DNA of 64,000 nucleotides from Prorocentrum cordatum (Eukaryota; Sar; Dinophyceae; Prorocentrales; Prorocentraceae), in the NCBI GenBank assembly GCA_963575745.1, contig CAUYUJ010013914.1, forward strand, positions 271,548 to 335,547, in the 5' to 3' direction. How positions within the stretch are numbered: the stretch's first letter is position 1; each line of letters opens with the position of its first letter. The notes below the pieces were generated by a model, which saw only the letters and a program-made list of their open reading frames with translations, did not search any database and was not told the origin of the DNA. Below are positions 10,855 to 21,700 of this stretch, piece after piece. The position numbers and the translations under genes were made by a program.

Positions 10855-12336
10855 TCAGCAATTTGTCCGAGATCTCTTGGAAATCACCTGATTGCGCTTC
10901 GCGCTGATGATCGCGCCCAGAGCGCCCATCCGGGCGGCGCCCACAATCATTGGGGCGTCGGAGATCGGCAGCCTCTCGAAGTTATGAGTCCAGTCGCGCC
11001 CTTGAATACCACTCGGCACTGCTCGGGTGATCCCTGCCTTGATCGGGGCAGAGGCGTCGGTGCCTGTGAAGACCGTCTTGCCGGGCATCTGCAGGTCTGC
11101 CAGGTCGCACTTCCCCAATTGTTTTTCGACGGCCCAGACGCCGACCGGCGCTATCGCCGCGGTGTCCCGGACCACGTAGCCCGGAAATACCACCTGGTCC
11201 GCCGCGACGATCGCGCCGCCCGTCTCCTCGTCGAGGTCGACGACCGGCTTGAGCTGGTCATCGGCGCGGTTCGTGATCGGCAAGACCATGTTGCACTCCT
11301 GTTGGCAACCCGATCCAGATGGCAGCATCGCCGCCGCCAAACCGGCGCGCGCCAGAAAACCTCGAGCGCGCCCTCGTCGGGCACCTCGCCCTGAGCCCTT
11401 CGGTTTCTGGTCGACCAGCATTTTCATCCTACAGCACTCTGGGCAGCCAGCCCAGCGCCTAGTCTCGCGGCGCACGCTGCACTTGCATTGCTTATGGAAG
11501 GCGCCGAGCTCATCTTGGAGCTCCTTTGTGCCGAATTTGGTTTTGCCGTCGACGTCGATGCAATTCTTACCCTGTCGAAACCCTCGGTTCGTCTTGCCGT
11601 CCTCGATGAACTGGCGCTGTCGGATGTAGGTGGATGAGCTTGCCGCGCTGCCATGCCCTCGTCCGCGGCCTTTGGCGGCGACCGCTCCACTCGTCTTCTG
11701 AGCCTCCGCAGCAGACGTCTGCGCTCCCTCCTCGGATATGTCAGCGACGTCCACCACTGGAATTGCCGCCTCGAGCACTTCCACTTCTGCTGAGAAGATC
11801 TCCACCTCGTTGTCGTCGCCCTCGTAGTTCTCATCTACGTTGTCCTCCTCGGCCCCGTCGCCATCGACTTCTTCGTCGGGGTCCGCGCCGAAGGCCGACT
11901 TCCACCGGAGCCGTCGCCCTCTACTTTCTCGCGTTTGGTCTCTGCTTCCTCGAGCGTCTACGTTATCGAGCAGGATGTCGAGAGCGCCGAAAGTTGCATC
12001 CCAGTCGCCGACCCAAGAACGTGTTGCGTTGAGCCTCTGTGATACCACACATATCCAATAAATAAGAACGCCCGTAAATCCTCCGATGCATGCGTCTGGC
12101 CGCCAGTGAGGCCCCGTAACATCTCGCGGGCACCCTGCCTTCGCCGGATCAAATCCATGATGAGTTCGCGGGGCCTCCGATGTCCACGTCTGAAATATCC
12201 AGAAATGCCCTGTGCTTCTAAAGGGGCGCCCTTTCCCAACGCGTGAACGAACACACTTGGCGAGAATGCCGAGCGCTTTTCCTACGGCCTCCTCTTTCTC
12301 AGCCGGACTGCTTTCCTTTTGAAATTGCTCAGCCAA
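10855..12336 (-). CDS. Gag-position frame of the copia element
   Basis: The longest intact minus-strand frame of the element (493 codons). It has an acidic middle part (about residues 150-215), a basic Arg/Gly segment, and a Cys cluster CKCSVRRETRRWAGCPECCR around residue 290-310 that could bind zinc but is not a canonical CCHC knuckle. I do not recognise the family. Its place directly after the 5' LTR leader and before the pol pieces is where gag belongs. It may be gag, or an additional ORF typical of this lineage. Confidence 0.5.
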   Translation of the reverse strand: MAEQFQKESSPAEKEEAVGKALGILAKCVRSRVGKGRPFRSTGHFWIFQTWTSEAPRTHHGFDPAKAGCPRDVTGPHWRPDACIGGFTGVLIYWICVVSQRLNATRSWVGDWDATFGALDILLDNVDARGSRDQTRESRGRRLRWKSAFGADPDEEVDGDGAEEDNVDENYEGDDNEVEIFSAEVEVLEAAIPVVDVADISEEGAQTSAAEAQKTSGAVAAKGRGRGHGSAASSSTYIRQRQFIEDGKTNRGFRQGKNCIDVDGKTKFGTKELQDELGAFHKQCKCSVRRETRRWAGCPECCRMKMLVDQKPKGSGRGARRGRARGFLARAGLAAAMLPSGSGCQQECNMVLPITNRADDQLKPVVDLDEETGGAIVAADQVVFPGYVVRDTAAIAPVGVWAVEKQLGKCDLADLQMPGKTVFTGTDASAPIKAGITRAVPSGIQGRDWTHNFERLPISDAPMIVGAARMGALGAIISAKRNQVISKRSRTNC

Positions 12337-12573
12337 AACTCTTACGCTAATCTGCTCGTCTTTGTGGCTAAGCGTTCACGCTCGACCAGTGACTCCGTTC
12401 TTGACCTTTGCGATGAAACATATATTTTTCTCCAAATTCTCCATGTCAGGAAATTTTAGTATTATTTGTTTGTCGCATTCCTCAGATGCTGCCGCGTCCC
12501 CGTCAAAACATGGAACGACATCTCCGTCCAACCGCATGTGTCTTTTATTTCCGTATCGATGCCGGGCCACAGT

Positions 12574-12675
12574 GGAATCGAAGCGGTTGCTGTTGAGATC
12601 GAAGCTGTGCTGCTTGATATCGAAGCGGGTGAGCTTGAAATCGAAGTTATGCTGCTTGAAATCGTCGAAGGCGTT
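12574..12675. repeat. 21-bp tandem repeat in the copia leader
   Basis: Four to five units of the form ATCGAAGCTGTGCTGCTTGA with a period of 21 bp. The minus strand reads as heptads of the type FDxKQHx. It lies between the right LTR and the gag-position frame, inside the element's 5' leader. Confidence 0.75.
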
Positions 12676-12811
12676 CTCGGGGAGCGAGTTCTTAACAAAA
12701 AAGGCGGCGGTTGCTTGTCTGCGAGGACCAAATCTTTTTTGGAAATACGATGAGGCAGACGAACCGACTCTGAAACATAGGCCGCCCTTCGTTGATATGC
12801 TCCGTTGCCCG

Positions 12812-13081
12812 TGTTGATGGCACTGGGCATGAGCAACCTGTTTTGTTATCCGCTGCATGCTCCGCGAAGTCGACCAGTATGAAAACATCAAAGCACATTA
12901 TATCACGGAATCGCCGCTGGCAAACGTATGATAACTTCTTACCGCTGCTAGATTGAAAGAAGATCCCCTGACAGTTTGTTTTGGTGTTTTTTGTTCGACG
13001 CTGGCCCCGAGCTCGGGCAACTAGTTTACAGAGCTGCTTATCTGCTGCGTTTCTAGCTGGACAAATCAGGCAGAAAACACA
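12812..13081 (-). repeat. 5' LTR of the copia element
   Basis: Partner of 4,923-5,227, in the same orientation and with the same ends, but about 35 bp shorter and heavily substituted apart from the shared 41-bp block (here 13,015-13,055). For the minus-strand element this is the 5' LTR. No clear tRNA primer-binding site follows it. Confidence 0.85.
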
Positions 13082-13084
13082 AAT

Positions 13085-13645
13085 CTTCCAACGAGGGCCC
13101 CCCCTGAGGCACCCAAGACGCTCCAAGAGGCCTCAGCGAGAATTCCAAACTTATTGATTTTACAAAAAATGTTGGCAACATGTTGGCCTCCTGGGGGAGG
13201 GCACTGCTAAAGATGACTCCAAGAGCGCCTGGGAGAGCCCAAGATGACCTCCAAGACGGCTCAAGATATCCCAAGATTCCTCAAGATAGCTCCCACGATG
13301 CTCCAAGAGGCCCCATAGAGCTTCAAGATGGCTCCAAATGGCCAAAAAGCTCCCCCAGGAGGCCCCGAAGAGGCCAAAATCCGTTCAAAACCTTGGGGGC
13401 AAGCGATGTTTCTGGCTTTCTCGACTTCTCGCTTCCGATGGCCATCCGAGGCTTCGAGATGGCTTCAAGATGGCCCAATAGGGTTCAAAAAGAGCGCTCC
13501 CAAGGCCCCCAAGAGCGCTTCAAGAGGGCCCCAACAGGCGCCCAAGAGGCCTCCAAGAGGGTCCCAAGAGACCCCCAAGAGGGCCCAAGAAACTCTCAGG
13601 GACCGCCAAAAGGCCCCCAATACGCTCCAAGAGGCCTCCACTGGG
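13085..13645. repeat. CCAAGAGGCCC minisatellite, right block
   Basis: Degenerate units of 10-13 bp (CCAAGATGGCTC, CCAAGAGGCCCC and similar) over more than 500 bp, interrupted near 13,385-13,440. Related blocks lie at 4,785-4,922 and 39,255-39,760. Confidence 0.8.
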
Positions 13646-14393
13646 GGACCCTTCCTCTGTGTGCTGCCCACATCCCTGATCGAGGCAATTCCTCTGGGAA
13701 TCGTTTCTGGATGGGCTGGTGTTTTTTGTTTTTTGGTCGCAGCCGCAAGCGAAGGCGCAAGCGGCGTCAAAGGTCGACCGGGTCTCTGGGCAGAGCCTAA
13801 TTACCCAGCGAGCGCACTCACGGCTGCCGAGGCTGCCGCCGAGGGAGGCGGAGTGGCGCCGGGGGCTGAAGGCTGGCTGCAGAAGCTGCCAGGGTAGCCA
13901 GGCGGCCAGAGTGCAGGCATCCCAGAGGCGAGACCAAAGGGAAAGGACGAATTGTACCTTGTCGCACCAGGCGCCAGAGGTAGACGCGCTACCGAACGTG
14001 GCGAAGCGCGGAGCTGCCAAGCAGTTCAGCGTACTAGACCGCATGCCAACGGGGACAAACACACATGGCTGACCAAGAAGGCTGAACCACTCCTGAGCAA
14101 TCCACGTAGGTGCGCGTCCCACCATGCCGACAGCAGCTACAGACACGGCGAGGTTGTGGCGGTGTCTGGGGACCAGAGGCCAGGAACGCAAGCATTCTAG
14201 CCAGAGCTGGTCAACGTGCAAGTCACCAGAACGCAGGGTGCCTCACCAGGCTCAACGGGGCCAGAATTATGTCTGTGTTTTTTTCCCTCCTGACTCACGC
14301 CTTCCCGAACCTGCCCTGCAGCGACCGGGCTCCCACAGCGGGTTCGGCGGTGCCTGCTCCTCTCGGGGGCCTTCGAGATTAAACAGTCCAAAG
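13646..14393 (-). other. Unrecognised minus-strand coding-like region
   Basis: An open frame runs from 14,221 past 13,646. Its peptide has mixed, protein-like composition (Trp, Cys and hydrophobic residues, for example WLECLRSWPLVPRHRHNLAV), unlike the repeat-derived frames around it. I cannot assign a family. The downstream end runs into the minisatellite, so it is at best a fragment, perhaps of a retroelement. Confidence 0.3.
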
Positions 14394-14546
14394 TTAGGTC
14401 GGGCATGTTCCCCTACAGGCGGATTTTGGACGAAAAGCATTGTCAAGTCACATTCCAAAAAGATTAAAAATCATTACAAAATCGTCCCCCGACTATTTTT
14501 TACTATTTTTGAACATTCCTCCTGTAGTGGGACAGGCCCGACTTAA
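14394..14546 (+). mobile_element. MITE-A copy 2
   Basis: Full element with TTAGGTCGGGC and GCCCGACTTAA ends. It is flanked by GTCCAAAG on the left and GCCCAAAG on the right, an 8-bp target duplication with one change. Confidence 0.9.
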
Positions 14547-14554
14547 GCCCAAAG

Positions 14555-14995
14555 CCGCCCGTCGAAGTTCTGCCATGAACCGAAGGTACTTGCCATCGAT
14601 CGGGCACCCCTTCCCCGTGCACTTGTGTGGCTTCGTGCGCGGTTTGCTTCTCTATGCCCGCGCGCTCCACTACTCGCAGAAAGTGGCTGCTCGCAGATGG
14701 TCTGGAGCCGCCGCGGGGGATATACGAGCATTGACATCGAGGAGGACGTGTTTTTTCAGACGTTTGCGAGCAGGCACTTCGCGAGTGGTGGAGCGCGCTC
14801 GGTGACTCGCAAGAGGATCCGGGATGCCCCAAGAGGGTCCAGAGGCTCTGGCGCTGGCCTCGCGGGGGAAAGAGATGCACAGGCCCCGAGCGATGCCAAG
14901 AGATGGAGGCGGCCAAGGGGCCTGACACGGGACCCCCGAACATCGGTCGGGAGGGAGGGTGAATCGCAGGGGGGTTCCAGCAGGGGAGCGCAGAA
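14555..14995 (-). other. No gene assigned; one short coding-like stretch
   Basis: Minus-strand sequence just right of the MITE reads KPHKCTGKGCPIDGKYLRF and MAEL in one frame. That could be an isolated exon, but nothing else supports it. The rest of the interval shows nothing recognisable. Confidence 0.25.
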
Positions 14996-15075
14996 GGACA
15001 TCAACATAAAAACTCGGAGGTCCGCGCGGATTTCTCGGATCCGCGCTGGACCCCCCTGGCGGCGCCTCCGGCGCA
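14996..15075 (+). mobile_element. FB3 foldback unit, one arm
   Basis: Reads GACATCAACATAAAAACTCG then GAGGTCCGCGCGGAT, followed by the CTCGGATCCGCGCTGG and GGCGGCGCCTCCGG words. It matches one arm of the large palindrome at 30,980-31,150. The second arm is missing here. Confidence 0.75.
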
Positions 15076-15077
15076 AG

Positions 15078-15175
15078 ATGCCCAAGATGCCTGCCGGATG
15101 CCGTCCAGGATGCCGTTCAGGATGCCTCCACCTCCTTCGTTCCCGTCCAGGATGCCCCAGATGCATGCCGGATGC
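15078..15175. repeat. GGATGCC(GTCCA) minisatellite
   Basis: Units of about 11-12 bp such as CCGGATGCCGT and CCAGGATGCC, repeated eight to nine times. Confidence 0.75.
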
Positions 15176-15312
15176 CGTGCTGGACCATCTCAGACCTCCA
15201 GCCCTGCCCTGGCTCCAAAGACGGGGCCCTCCGTCCTCCACGAGGAGGCGCTCGGCGCGCGCGGCGTGGCCGCAGGCCTCCCCCCCCCCGGGGGGGCCCT
15301 CCGCCCTCCACG

Positions 15313-15535
15313 ACATTGAGCAGGGACCGGCCGTCTGGACATTCCTATAGGCCGACCGCGACGTGTTCTTAGAAACCTCCCAACCTGTTCTAAGAACAAA
15401 GCAATGTGCTTAGCACATAAACCCGATGTGTTACAACAAGACAGTCCCAGCCAGACAGGTTCCTAAGAACACCTCGTGCAGACCGCACAAAGGTACTTAG
15501 AACATGATTTGATGGGCTCATATCAGGGGGGCGTA
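15313..15535 (+). mobile_element. FB2 element, right end lost
   Basis: Starts ACATTGAGCAGGGACCGGCC and carries the family's internal TTCTAAGAAC-type palindromes and GGTACTTAGAACATGATTTG. The terminal GCCACTGCTTGAAC end seen in the copies at 27.8 and 28.6 kb is absent. Confidence 0.75.
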
Positions 15536-15738
15536 AGACCTGGGTACAGGGGACTCGAAAATCCCCGACGAAGTCGTCAAAAAAACGACGAGGCCGAGCC
15601 TGCACTTTGACGAGGCCTCCCGCTGCAGACATCCCACGGAACTCCTGCTCGTCAAAATCCGAGTCACGGTCGTCAAAAAACGATGGCGAACCCGAGTCCT
15701 GGCAAACCCGGGTCTTACGCTCCCCCGATCATAAGCGA

Positions 15739-15945
15739 GCGAGGGAGAGGAGGAGGAGGAGGAGGAGGAGGAGGAGGAGGAGGAAGAGGAGGAGGAGGAG
15801 GAGGAGGAGGAGGAAGAGGAGGAGGAGAGAGGAGGAGGAGGAGAGGGAGATGGAGGAGGAGGAGGAGGAGGAGGGAGAGGAGGAGGAGAGGAGGAGGAGG
15901 AGGAGGAGGGAGGAGGAGGAGGAGGAGGGGAGGAGAGGGGCGAGA
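15739..15945. repeat. (GAG)n array
   Basis: About 200 bp of GAG with AAG and AGG interruptions. Confidence 0.95.
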
Positions 15946-16535
15946 GGGGCGCTCGGCGCACGCGGCGCGGCAAGCAGGCCCCCCCCCCCTCCCCCGGGGG
16001 CCTGCCGCGGCCTTCCGCGCGCGGGCGCGCACGCGCAGGCGGGAGCGCCACGCCACCAGCGCGGCGCGGCACGCCCCGGAGGACTGCCTGGGGCGGGCGG
16101 CGATCTAAAACAGGGCTAGGATCGGGATAAATCGCTCCAGAGCCTTCTGGAGCGCTCTCAGAGCGCTCCGGAACGCTCTGGAGCGGCCGCGGCGCCCAAC
16201 ACATCCCCCAAACCCGCCGAGTCCCAGAGATTTCGAGCTATCCCGATCCGATTTTGTGCCGATCTTCGCGTCGTTTTACGGTCACTTAAGACTGGCGGCG
16301 CGTGCAAACGTCATTGCACCGGCCGTGCAGACGTGCTGCAGCGGATTTCTGAGTGGATTGTTGCCCGAAGCGGCGGGCGAAAAACGAAGTGAATTTCACG
16401 TGGACTCTTTTTGGTCTTCATTCCTGGCCCCCAAAAAAATCCGCAGGACATTCACCTCGAAATCCGGAACGAAATTCTCCAGGACAATCCGGGCCCATTC
16501 CCTTGTTTTCCGAACGAAATCCGCTCTGCGATGCT
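15946..16535. other. GC-rich DNA without a recognised gene
   Basis: Begins with extreme-GC sequence. Around 16,130-16,190 there is a cluster of short palindromes of the form CTGGAGCGCTCTCAGAGCGC. The rest is unremarkable. Confidence 0.5.
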
Positions 16536-16702
16536 GGCGCCATGACAGGTGGGCAGGGGGAGGGGGGGAGGTTTCTGAGAAGGAGGCTGTTTCTTAGAAG
16601 GCGCCTGCCCTGTATCTGTAGAGACGGTCCGCTTTCCTTCCAAGAAGCGTGGGTGCTTGTGGGAAACATTCCCCCTCCCCTACCCCCCATCCGCGCGTGG
16701 CC
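16536..16702. mobile_element. FB1 foldback element, copy 1
   Basis: G-rich left end and complementary C-rich right end (CCCCCTCCCCTACCCCCC, then CGCGCGTGGCC), with an internal stem of AGAAGGAGGCTGTTTCTTAG then AAGGCGCC and its partner TCCAAGAAGC. Same architecture as the copies at 25,270 and 28,229. Confidence 0.75.
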
Positions 16703-17261
16703 GCTCTGAGGAGCTTGAACGTCGTTCACCTGCACGACATCTCTCCCCCTCCCCCCCCCTGTCCGCCGCCTTGTCAGACGATGCTGATCCGAAGACGAGT
16801 GCCAATGAGCTCCAGCTTGCGTGAAGTCTTGGCGTTGCGCGCGTTGCAGAGCGGGCAATTGCGCCAGGATCCAGGGCTTCGGCCATCACAGATTGGTTCG
16901 GCTCGTAAGTTCAACAAGCAGATCGGGCCTGGGCCTCGTGGCGAATTCTGGGATCGTGTAATGTTTGTGGCAGCGTCAGATCTCAAAATACCTCGCGTCG
17001 TGAAGATGGTCGTGGCGGGAACGCTATCGTCGTCCTCTGGCGGCCCTTACTGGGCCTGGGGACCATCAACAAAACAAAACGACTCACGATGAAAAGCCGG
17101 TCCTAGGGAAATGGTCGGGACTTCTGGGCACACATTAGATCCAGGCGTAGCAACTTGTGCCACACCGGACGATTTCGCCTGGTCTTCAGCCCCACGGCCC
17201 TTGCAGATCGATCTGGCCCAACAATGCAGCATGAACGTGGGGTCTGGGGTTCCCGGTGGTG
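16703..17261. other. No gene assigned
   Basis: A minus-strand stretch near 16,788-16,880 reads GSWRNCPLCNARNAKTSRKL before a stop and could be a gene scrap. The sequence at 17,085-17,145 (AAGCCGGTCCTAGGGAAATG, TCTGGGCACACAT) recurs in diverged form at 57,995-58,083, so this is another interspersed repeat. Confidence 0.35.
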
Positions 17262-17426
17262 TTAGCTAGGTCGGACATGTCCCCCGACAGCCCGATTTTG
17301 GATGAAAGCATGGGAATACCCCGAACATCCACCAACAATGCTCAAACATAGTATGCAAACATCGTCCCCTGCCAATCTTTCAAAATCTTTCAATTTTCCC
17401 CCTGTAGAGGGACAGGCCCGACTTAA
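17262..17426 (+). mobile_element. MITE-A copy 3
   Basis: Starts TTAGCTAGGTCGGAC and ends GCCCGACTTAA, bracketed by a perfect 8-bp direct repeat CGGTGGTG (17,254-17,261 and 17,427-17,434). Confidence 0.92.
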
Positions 17427-17434
17427 CGGTGGTG

Positions 17435-17881
17435 ATTTGCTGTTGGTCTGTGATGTGCTTAGCAACGTCACGCGCCGGGGCCCCTCGCGTCGTGACGAAA
17501 ACATGGCGGGATGTTTTTTTTCCTCGAAAGGCGACTCAGGTCCAGACCTCTGGGGCCCACGCCATGCACATTTCACGGCGTTGGGAGTTCGGGCGCAATG
17601 AACCATTGAAAACAATCCCATCGAAAACGGACTGCCCATCCTGGCGCCTACACCGTCTGGCCAATGAGCATCGCTTGAACGATCCTTGTCCCCACTGGCA
17701 TGGCCCAAAGTCGTCCACCTAACCGGCTTTCCATTCTAGGGCCAAGCCGGGGCGGAACCGTGACGGGGGGGCAGGAGGGGTGACATGTGCATGGGGGGCA
17801 CCAGAAGTTATCCTATCCTTGGGTGGGTAAAACAACTGTTCTCCCGCTGGCACGGCGCCTCGCCGCCGCGCCGCCACGACG
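17435..17881. other. No gene recognised
   Basis: Mixed sequence between a MITE and a CTC array. No domain, repeat or motif was found. Confidence 0.5.
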
Positions 17882-18020
17882 CCCGCCACCTCCTCTTCCT
17901 CCTCCTCCTCCTCCTCCTCCTCCTCCTCCTCCTCCTCCCTCCTCCTCCTCCTCCTCCTCCTCCTCCTCCTTCCCCCCTCCTTCCCCCCTTTTTTCCTCCT
18001 CCTCCTCCTCCTCCTCCTCG
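17882..18020. repeat. (CTC)n array
   Basis: Nearly pure CTC/CCT, the complement of GAG arrays elsewhere. Confidence 0.95.
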
Positions 18021-18181
18021 TCAGCCCCTCGTATGGGCTTGGGCCATGGCCAGGGTGGCCTGCGGCTCCTCTTCGGGCGGTTGCTGCGCCTTTTCTTGGA
18101 CCAGCCCCGTGCCCCACCCGCCCATCGGCGCCAGCGGCGCTGCGGGGGCCGGGGAGGCTGCCGCCGCCTTTCGGCGCCAGC

Positions 18182-21100
18182 TGTGGTGACAAGCCTTCGC
18201 GGTCTTCCTCCTCCTCCGCGTTGTGGTTCCCCGCCTTCATGTCGTTGTTGTCGTCGGGGAATTCCTGGTCGCGTTGGCTGTCGCTGCCGCCCCTGAGGCC
18301 GTTGCCCCGCTGGTTGCGGTTGTGTTCGCAGACGCCGTCGTACTGGAGATAACCATGTTTTCCGCCTTGCTGCGTTCTGTGTTGTCTATCTCCTGAGGCA
18401 GAACGTGGCGACGCCCGCTTGAGGCTGGCACCGTCTGGGTGTCCAAGCTCCTGAGGAGCAAGCGCCATGTGGGTGGGTCGTCGGGGGCCTCTCTCTCGCG
18501 GGCGCTACCCTCCACAAACGGCAAAGTTTGGCGACGTATGCCTGAGGCTTCCCATGCCTCAGGCGTCGTGTCAAAGGCGTCGGGGCTCGTCCCCTCAAAG
18601 ACGCTACCCTCCACAGGCGGCAAAACTTGGCGACGTATGCCCGCGGCTTCCCATATGCCTCGGGCAATGTGGCGAGTGCGTCGGGGGTCGTTCCCTCACA
18701 GACGCGGTTGGGTGGGTCCGCGATGAGGGCCGCGATGTTGGTGCGGTGGGCGTGATGTCGGCGATGGGGGTCCTTGGTGGCGCGGCTGGTGCTGCCTGCC
18801 CCTCGGTGCTTAGGTCGATGAAGATCCTGGTGGTAGGGGTGTTGACATTTTGTAAATCGGGTTTGGGTAGCGGGCTTGGGAGCTGTGTCACGGGTGGGAA
18901 CGGCGACGCCCATGGAGTCTGCTGCTCGGTCGGGATGGCGTCGATCGTCAGGGTATTTTCTGCTAGGTCGGTGGGCGTCGGAGTGGGCGAAGGTGGGTGC
19001 TCGCTGTGAGGATTGGCGTCGCCGGTGTCGCCGGATGGGACCATTTGGGAGTCCTCTATGAGAATGGGTCCCTGTGGCGGCGGTGGAGTCGTGGGTGGCG
19101 GTGGCGGCAGCGCCTCCCTCGGCAGTGGGGTCGCGTTGCTCTCTGTCGGCGCGACTCCGAGGTCTTGCAGGCAGAAGTCGCTGTCGGGCGTCGTCGAAGG
19201 GCGCGACGAAGCGTGCGACCTCTCGCCCAAGGAGCAGGCAGCAAGCTCGCACGCGTGGAACGCTGCGTCCTGGCGCGGGCGCTCGAACTCCGTAGCGGCG
19301 AGGGTGGTCCTCAAATTGTGCTCAAACTCCTCGCGTTGGTGGCCCTCCCCCTGGGCTGCCGGCGCCCCGTCGCGGCCCATGACTGCGTCATCGTCCGCCA
19401 GCTCAGCCGCCATCTCGTCATGGATATCAAGCTCCAGCGTCTCGCCCGTCAGCATACTCGACGCGAGGGCGCGCCCGCGGGCGCCGCTGAGCTCCGCCGC
19501 CTCCTGCTCGTGGCGGACCTGCATCTCCCGTTGCCTCCGCGCGCTGTCGTGCTGGGCCCGCTGCAGGTGTTGGTAGGCGTCGTGCTGCGCTCGATCTGCC
19601 TGCTGCTCGAGGTGGCAGCGGCTGGCGCAGTGCTCCTCCAACTCTGCCTGGCCAACGGCAGCCGCGCGCTGACGCTGGTCTTCGCGCGCTTGTCAGGCCT
19701 CCGCCTCGATGCGCCGCTTGCCTTGCTGGTGGGCTTCGGCCTGATCCATGCCGAACTCGACGAGGCGCCTTTCCTGCTGCGCGTGGTGCATCTCTATGAC
19801 CGCCTGTCCGGCCTAGAGCTCGAGGATCATCTCTTGTCCGACCTGGACCTCGTGTTGGCCCAACTCCGCCGCGTGCTTCGCCTCCGAAGCTCGCGCCTGC
19901 TGGGCCAGGGCTAGCTCTTCACCTTCCAGCTCTGCTTGGGTCTGGTGGCAGCGATTTCGCTCTCGGCGCGCCATCTGCAGGCGCTGCTCCTCGCCCCGCC
20001 GAGCCCTGTTCGCGGCCTCGACCAGCGCTCGCATCTCCTGATCGGAGCTCCTCCTCTGCACCTGGAGCAACTCCTGGGCCTGCGTGGCGAGGTAGCGCTG
20101 CATCTACCGAAGTGCTGCGCCGACCTCGTCCTGCTGGTGCTGCTCATTCCCGCTCTGCCACTTGCGGTAGGCAGTCTGCTCTTGCTCGGGCTCGCGGTGG
20201 GCGGCGCTCCTGACGTCGTCAACTTCGCTTTCGTGAACTCGCTGGTGGCGCGCCAGTTGCTCAGACACTGCATGCAAGGTCTTCTGGGCCATGGCATGCC
20301 CGCAGCTTCGTAGTCTGACCGCGTGACTCTGTTACATCTCCATCAGCTGGGCTTTGATTGAGCCTTGCAGTCTCCTCTGTATTGCCAGCAGGCTGGGGGG
20401 CCGCTGGTGGCCCCGGGGCGGGCTGCTGCCTTTGGCGTGGGCCCCAAGCCCTGCAGCTGCGTCGGCCTGGGGGGCCCGGCTGCTGATGGACGCGGTGTGT
20501 GCGCACGTCCTCTGCCTCCGCTTCCGCTTCGTCCAGCTTGTTCGGCATCGGCTTCAGCCTCAGACTCCGAAGGCGAGCCACTGGCCGCGGTTCTCGCCAC
20601 CATGTCCTTGGCCTCGCGGATCAGCACCCTGTATATCCGCGCGACCCTAGTGGCCTTCGCCTCCTCGTCCAACTGCGCTGCGATCCTGGCTTGGAGGCTG
20701 GCGAGCTCCTCGTCGGCCCGCTCCTGGGTGGAGCGTAGCTGGCGAAGTCTCTCCTTTGGTGGGATCACGAAAGTGATGTTCGCCGCCGTGACCGCTGCCT
20801 CATACTCCAGGCTGGTGGGCGCCACGCCTACGGATCGTGCTCCTGTGATGTTGTCCGCCAGCCTGGCGAGGCGCTGGCTGCGGGTCTTCCGCCAGACCTC
20901 GAGCATATCTGGGTCGGACGGCGGCGAGCTCCGCGACTCATGACCCTGCGCCTCCCCGTAGGTTACTGGCAACACCATGTCGAGCACGGCGCGCTGCTTT
21001 TCGGTGAAGCTGCTCTGCTGCTGTGGCTGGGGCGCCTGCCGTCCTGCTGCTGGGGCTGTGGCGCGTGTCGGGCGGCGACTACACCTGCGTCTGTTGGTAG

Positions 21101-21663
21101 GCGCGTCCTCCTGCCACTTATTATGCTGCCGCTGGCCTTGGGCCCAGAGAGCACCCTGCCACTTCTGCTGGGTCCATCCTGTGCTGGTCTGGTGCTGCAT
21201 GTTGCGCTGGGTGCTGCACACACGCTGCGCATGGCCATGGGCTTTCTCTGGCTGCTGGGCCCGATGACCCCTTCCTCTGGCCAGCATTGGCCGCAGCACG
21301 CGACATCTTGTCGCCCGCACTCTGGAGCCGCTACTGGTGGCGCTGCGGCTGCTGAGCGCTGCGGTGCTTCCAGAGGAGCCTGCTCGCACTGGTGGCCCTC
21401 AGGAGAAGCCGCGCCTGTGCGCGCTTCTCTCGGGCTCGCCTGTGCCAGGCGCTCTCCTGGGCAGGCGTTGCTCCTGCTGCTCTCGGCGGCGGCGGGGCGT
21501 CCAAAAGGCGCCTCCTGGCTCACGGCTGCCTCTGCCGCGCTGCGGTGGGCTGCGCGCCTGAGCCCACGCTGGGGGCCCCTTGCTGCTGGCATGGACCGCG
21601 GCGCGGCACGATGGGGGCGACGGCGGTCGACCCCTGGCGCGCTGGCGGTGGGGGGGGCCTCTC
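18182..21663 (-). pseudogene. Retrocopy of a spliced-leader mRNA for a coiled-coil protein
   Basis: Minus-strand coding-like region directly behind two spliced-leader copies (21,664-21,700). From the leader the sequence reads as a basic Gln/Ala-rich N-terminal part (to about 20,960) and then a charged segment (21,389-20,343) with ITFVIPPKERLRQLRSTQER and further helical heptads. A shifted frame (20,292-18,604) continues as coiled coil rich in Gln, Glu, Arg and Ala, then a Pro/Thr-rich tail. The long second frame is interrupted in phase by TAG at 20,104, TAG at 19,813 and TGA at 19,693, so the copy is dead. No introns are evident, as expected for a processed copy. I do not recognise the parent protein. 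Confidence 0.65.
18475..18715. repeat. 99-bp tandem repeat
   Basis: About 2.5 units, each containing CGCTACCCTCCACA then GGCAAA and TTGGCGACGTATGCC. Unit starts are at 18,503 and 18,602. The period of 99 is a multiple of three, so the minus-strand frame of the retrocopy's tail stays open through it. Confidence 0.8.
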
Positions 21664-21700
21664 CTTGAGCCAAAGTAGCTTGAGCCAAAATGGTTGCGGA
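21664..21700 (-). other. Full spliced leader followed by a 15-nt leader relic
   Basis: On the minus strand, 21,700-21,679 matches the 22-nt dinoflagellate spliced leader at 20 of 22 positions and ends CATTTTGGCTCAAG. It is followed without a gap by CTACTTTGGCTCAAG (21,678-21,664), a 15-nt copy of the leader's 3' end with two changes. The leader contains an internal AG followed by CCATTTTGGCTCAAG, so a second trans-splicing event onto an already leadered transcript leaves exactly a 15-nt relic. Confidence 0.9.

Larger units (their letters stand above)
4923..13081 (-). mobile_element. Ty1/copia LTR retrotransposon, decayed
   Basis: An element of about 8.2 kb on the minus strand, bounded by two diverged direct repeats (4,923-5,227 and 12,812-13,081), both starting TGTTGATGG and ending ACACA. 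In minus-strand order: a gag-position frame, a pre-integrase segment, integrase, a linker, reverse transcriptase, RNase H and a SAP-like tail. Integrase upstream of reverse transcriptase identifies copia rather than gypsy. The pieces lie in several frames, so frameshifts and stops have broken the polyprotein. No matching target duplication is visible and the LTRs differ greatly, which together indicate an old insertion. Confidence 0.88.
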
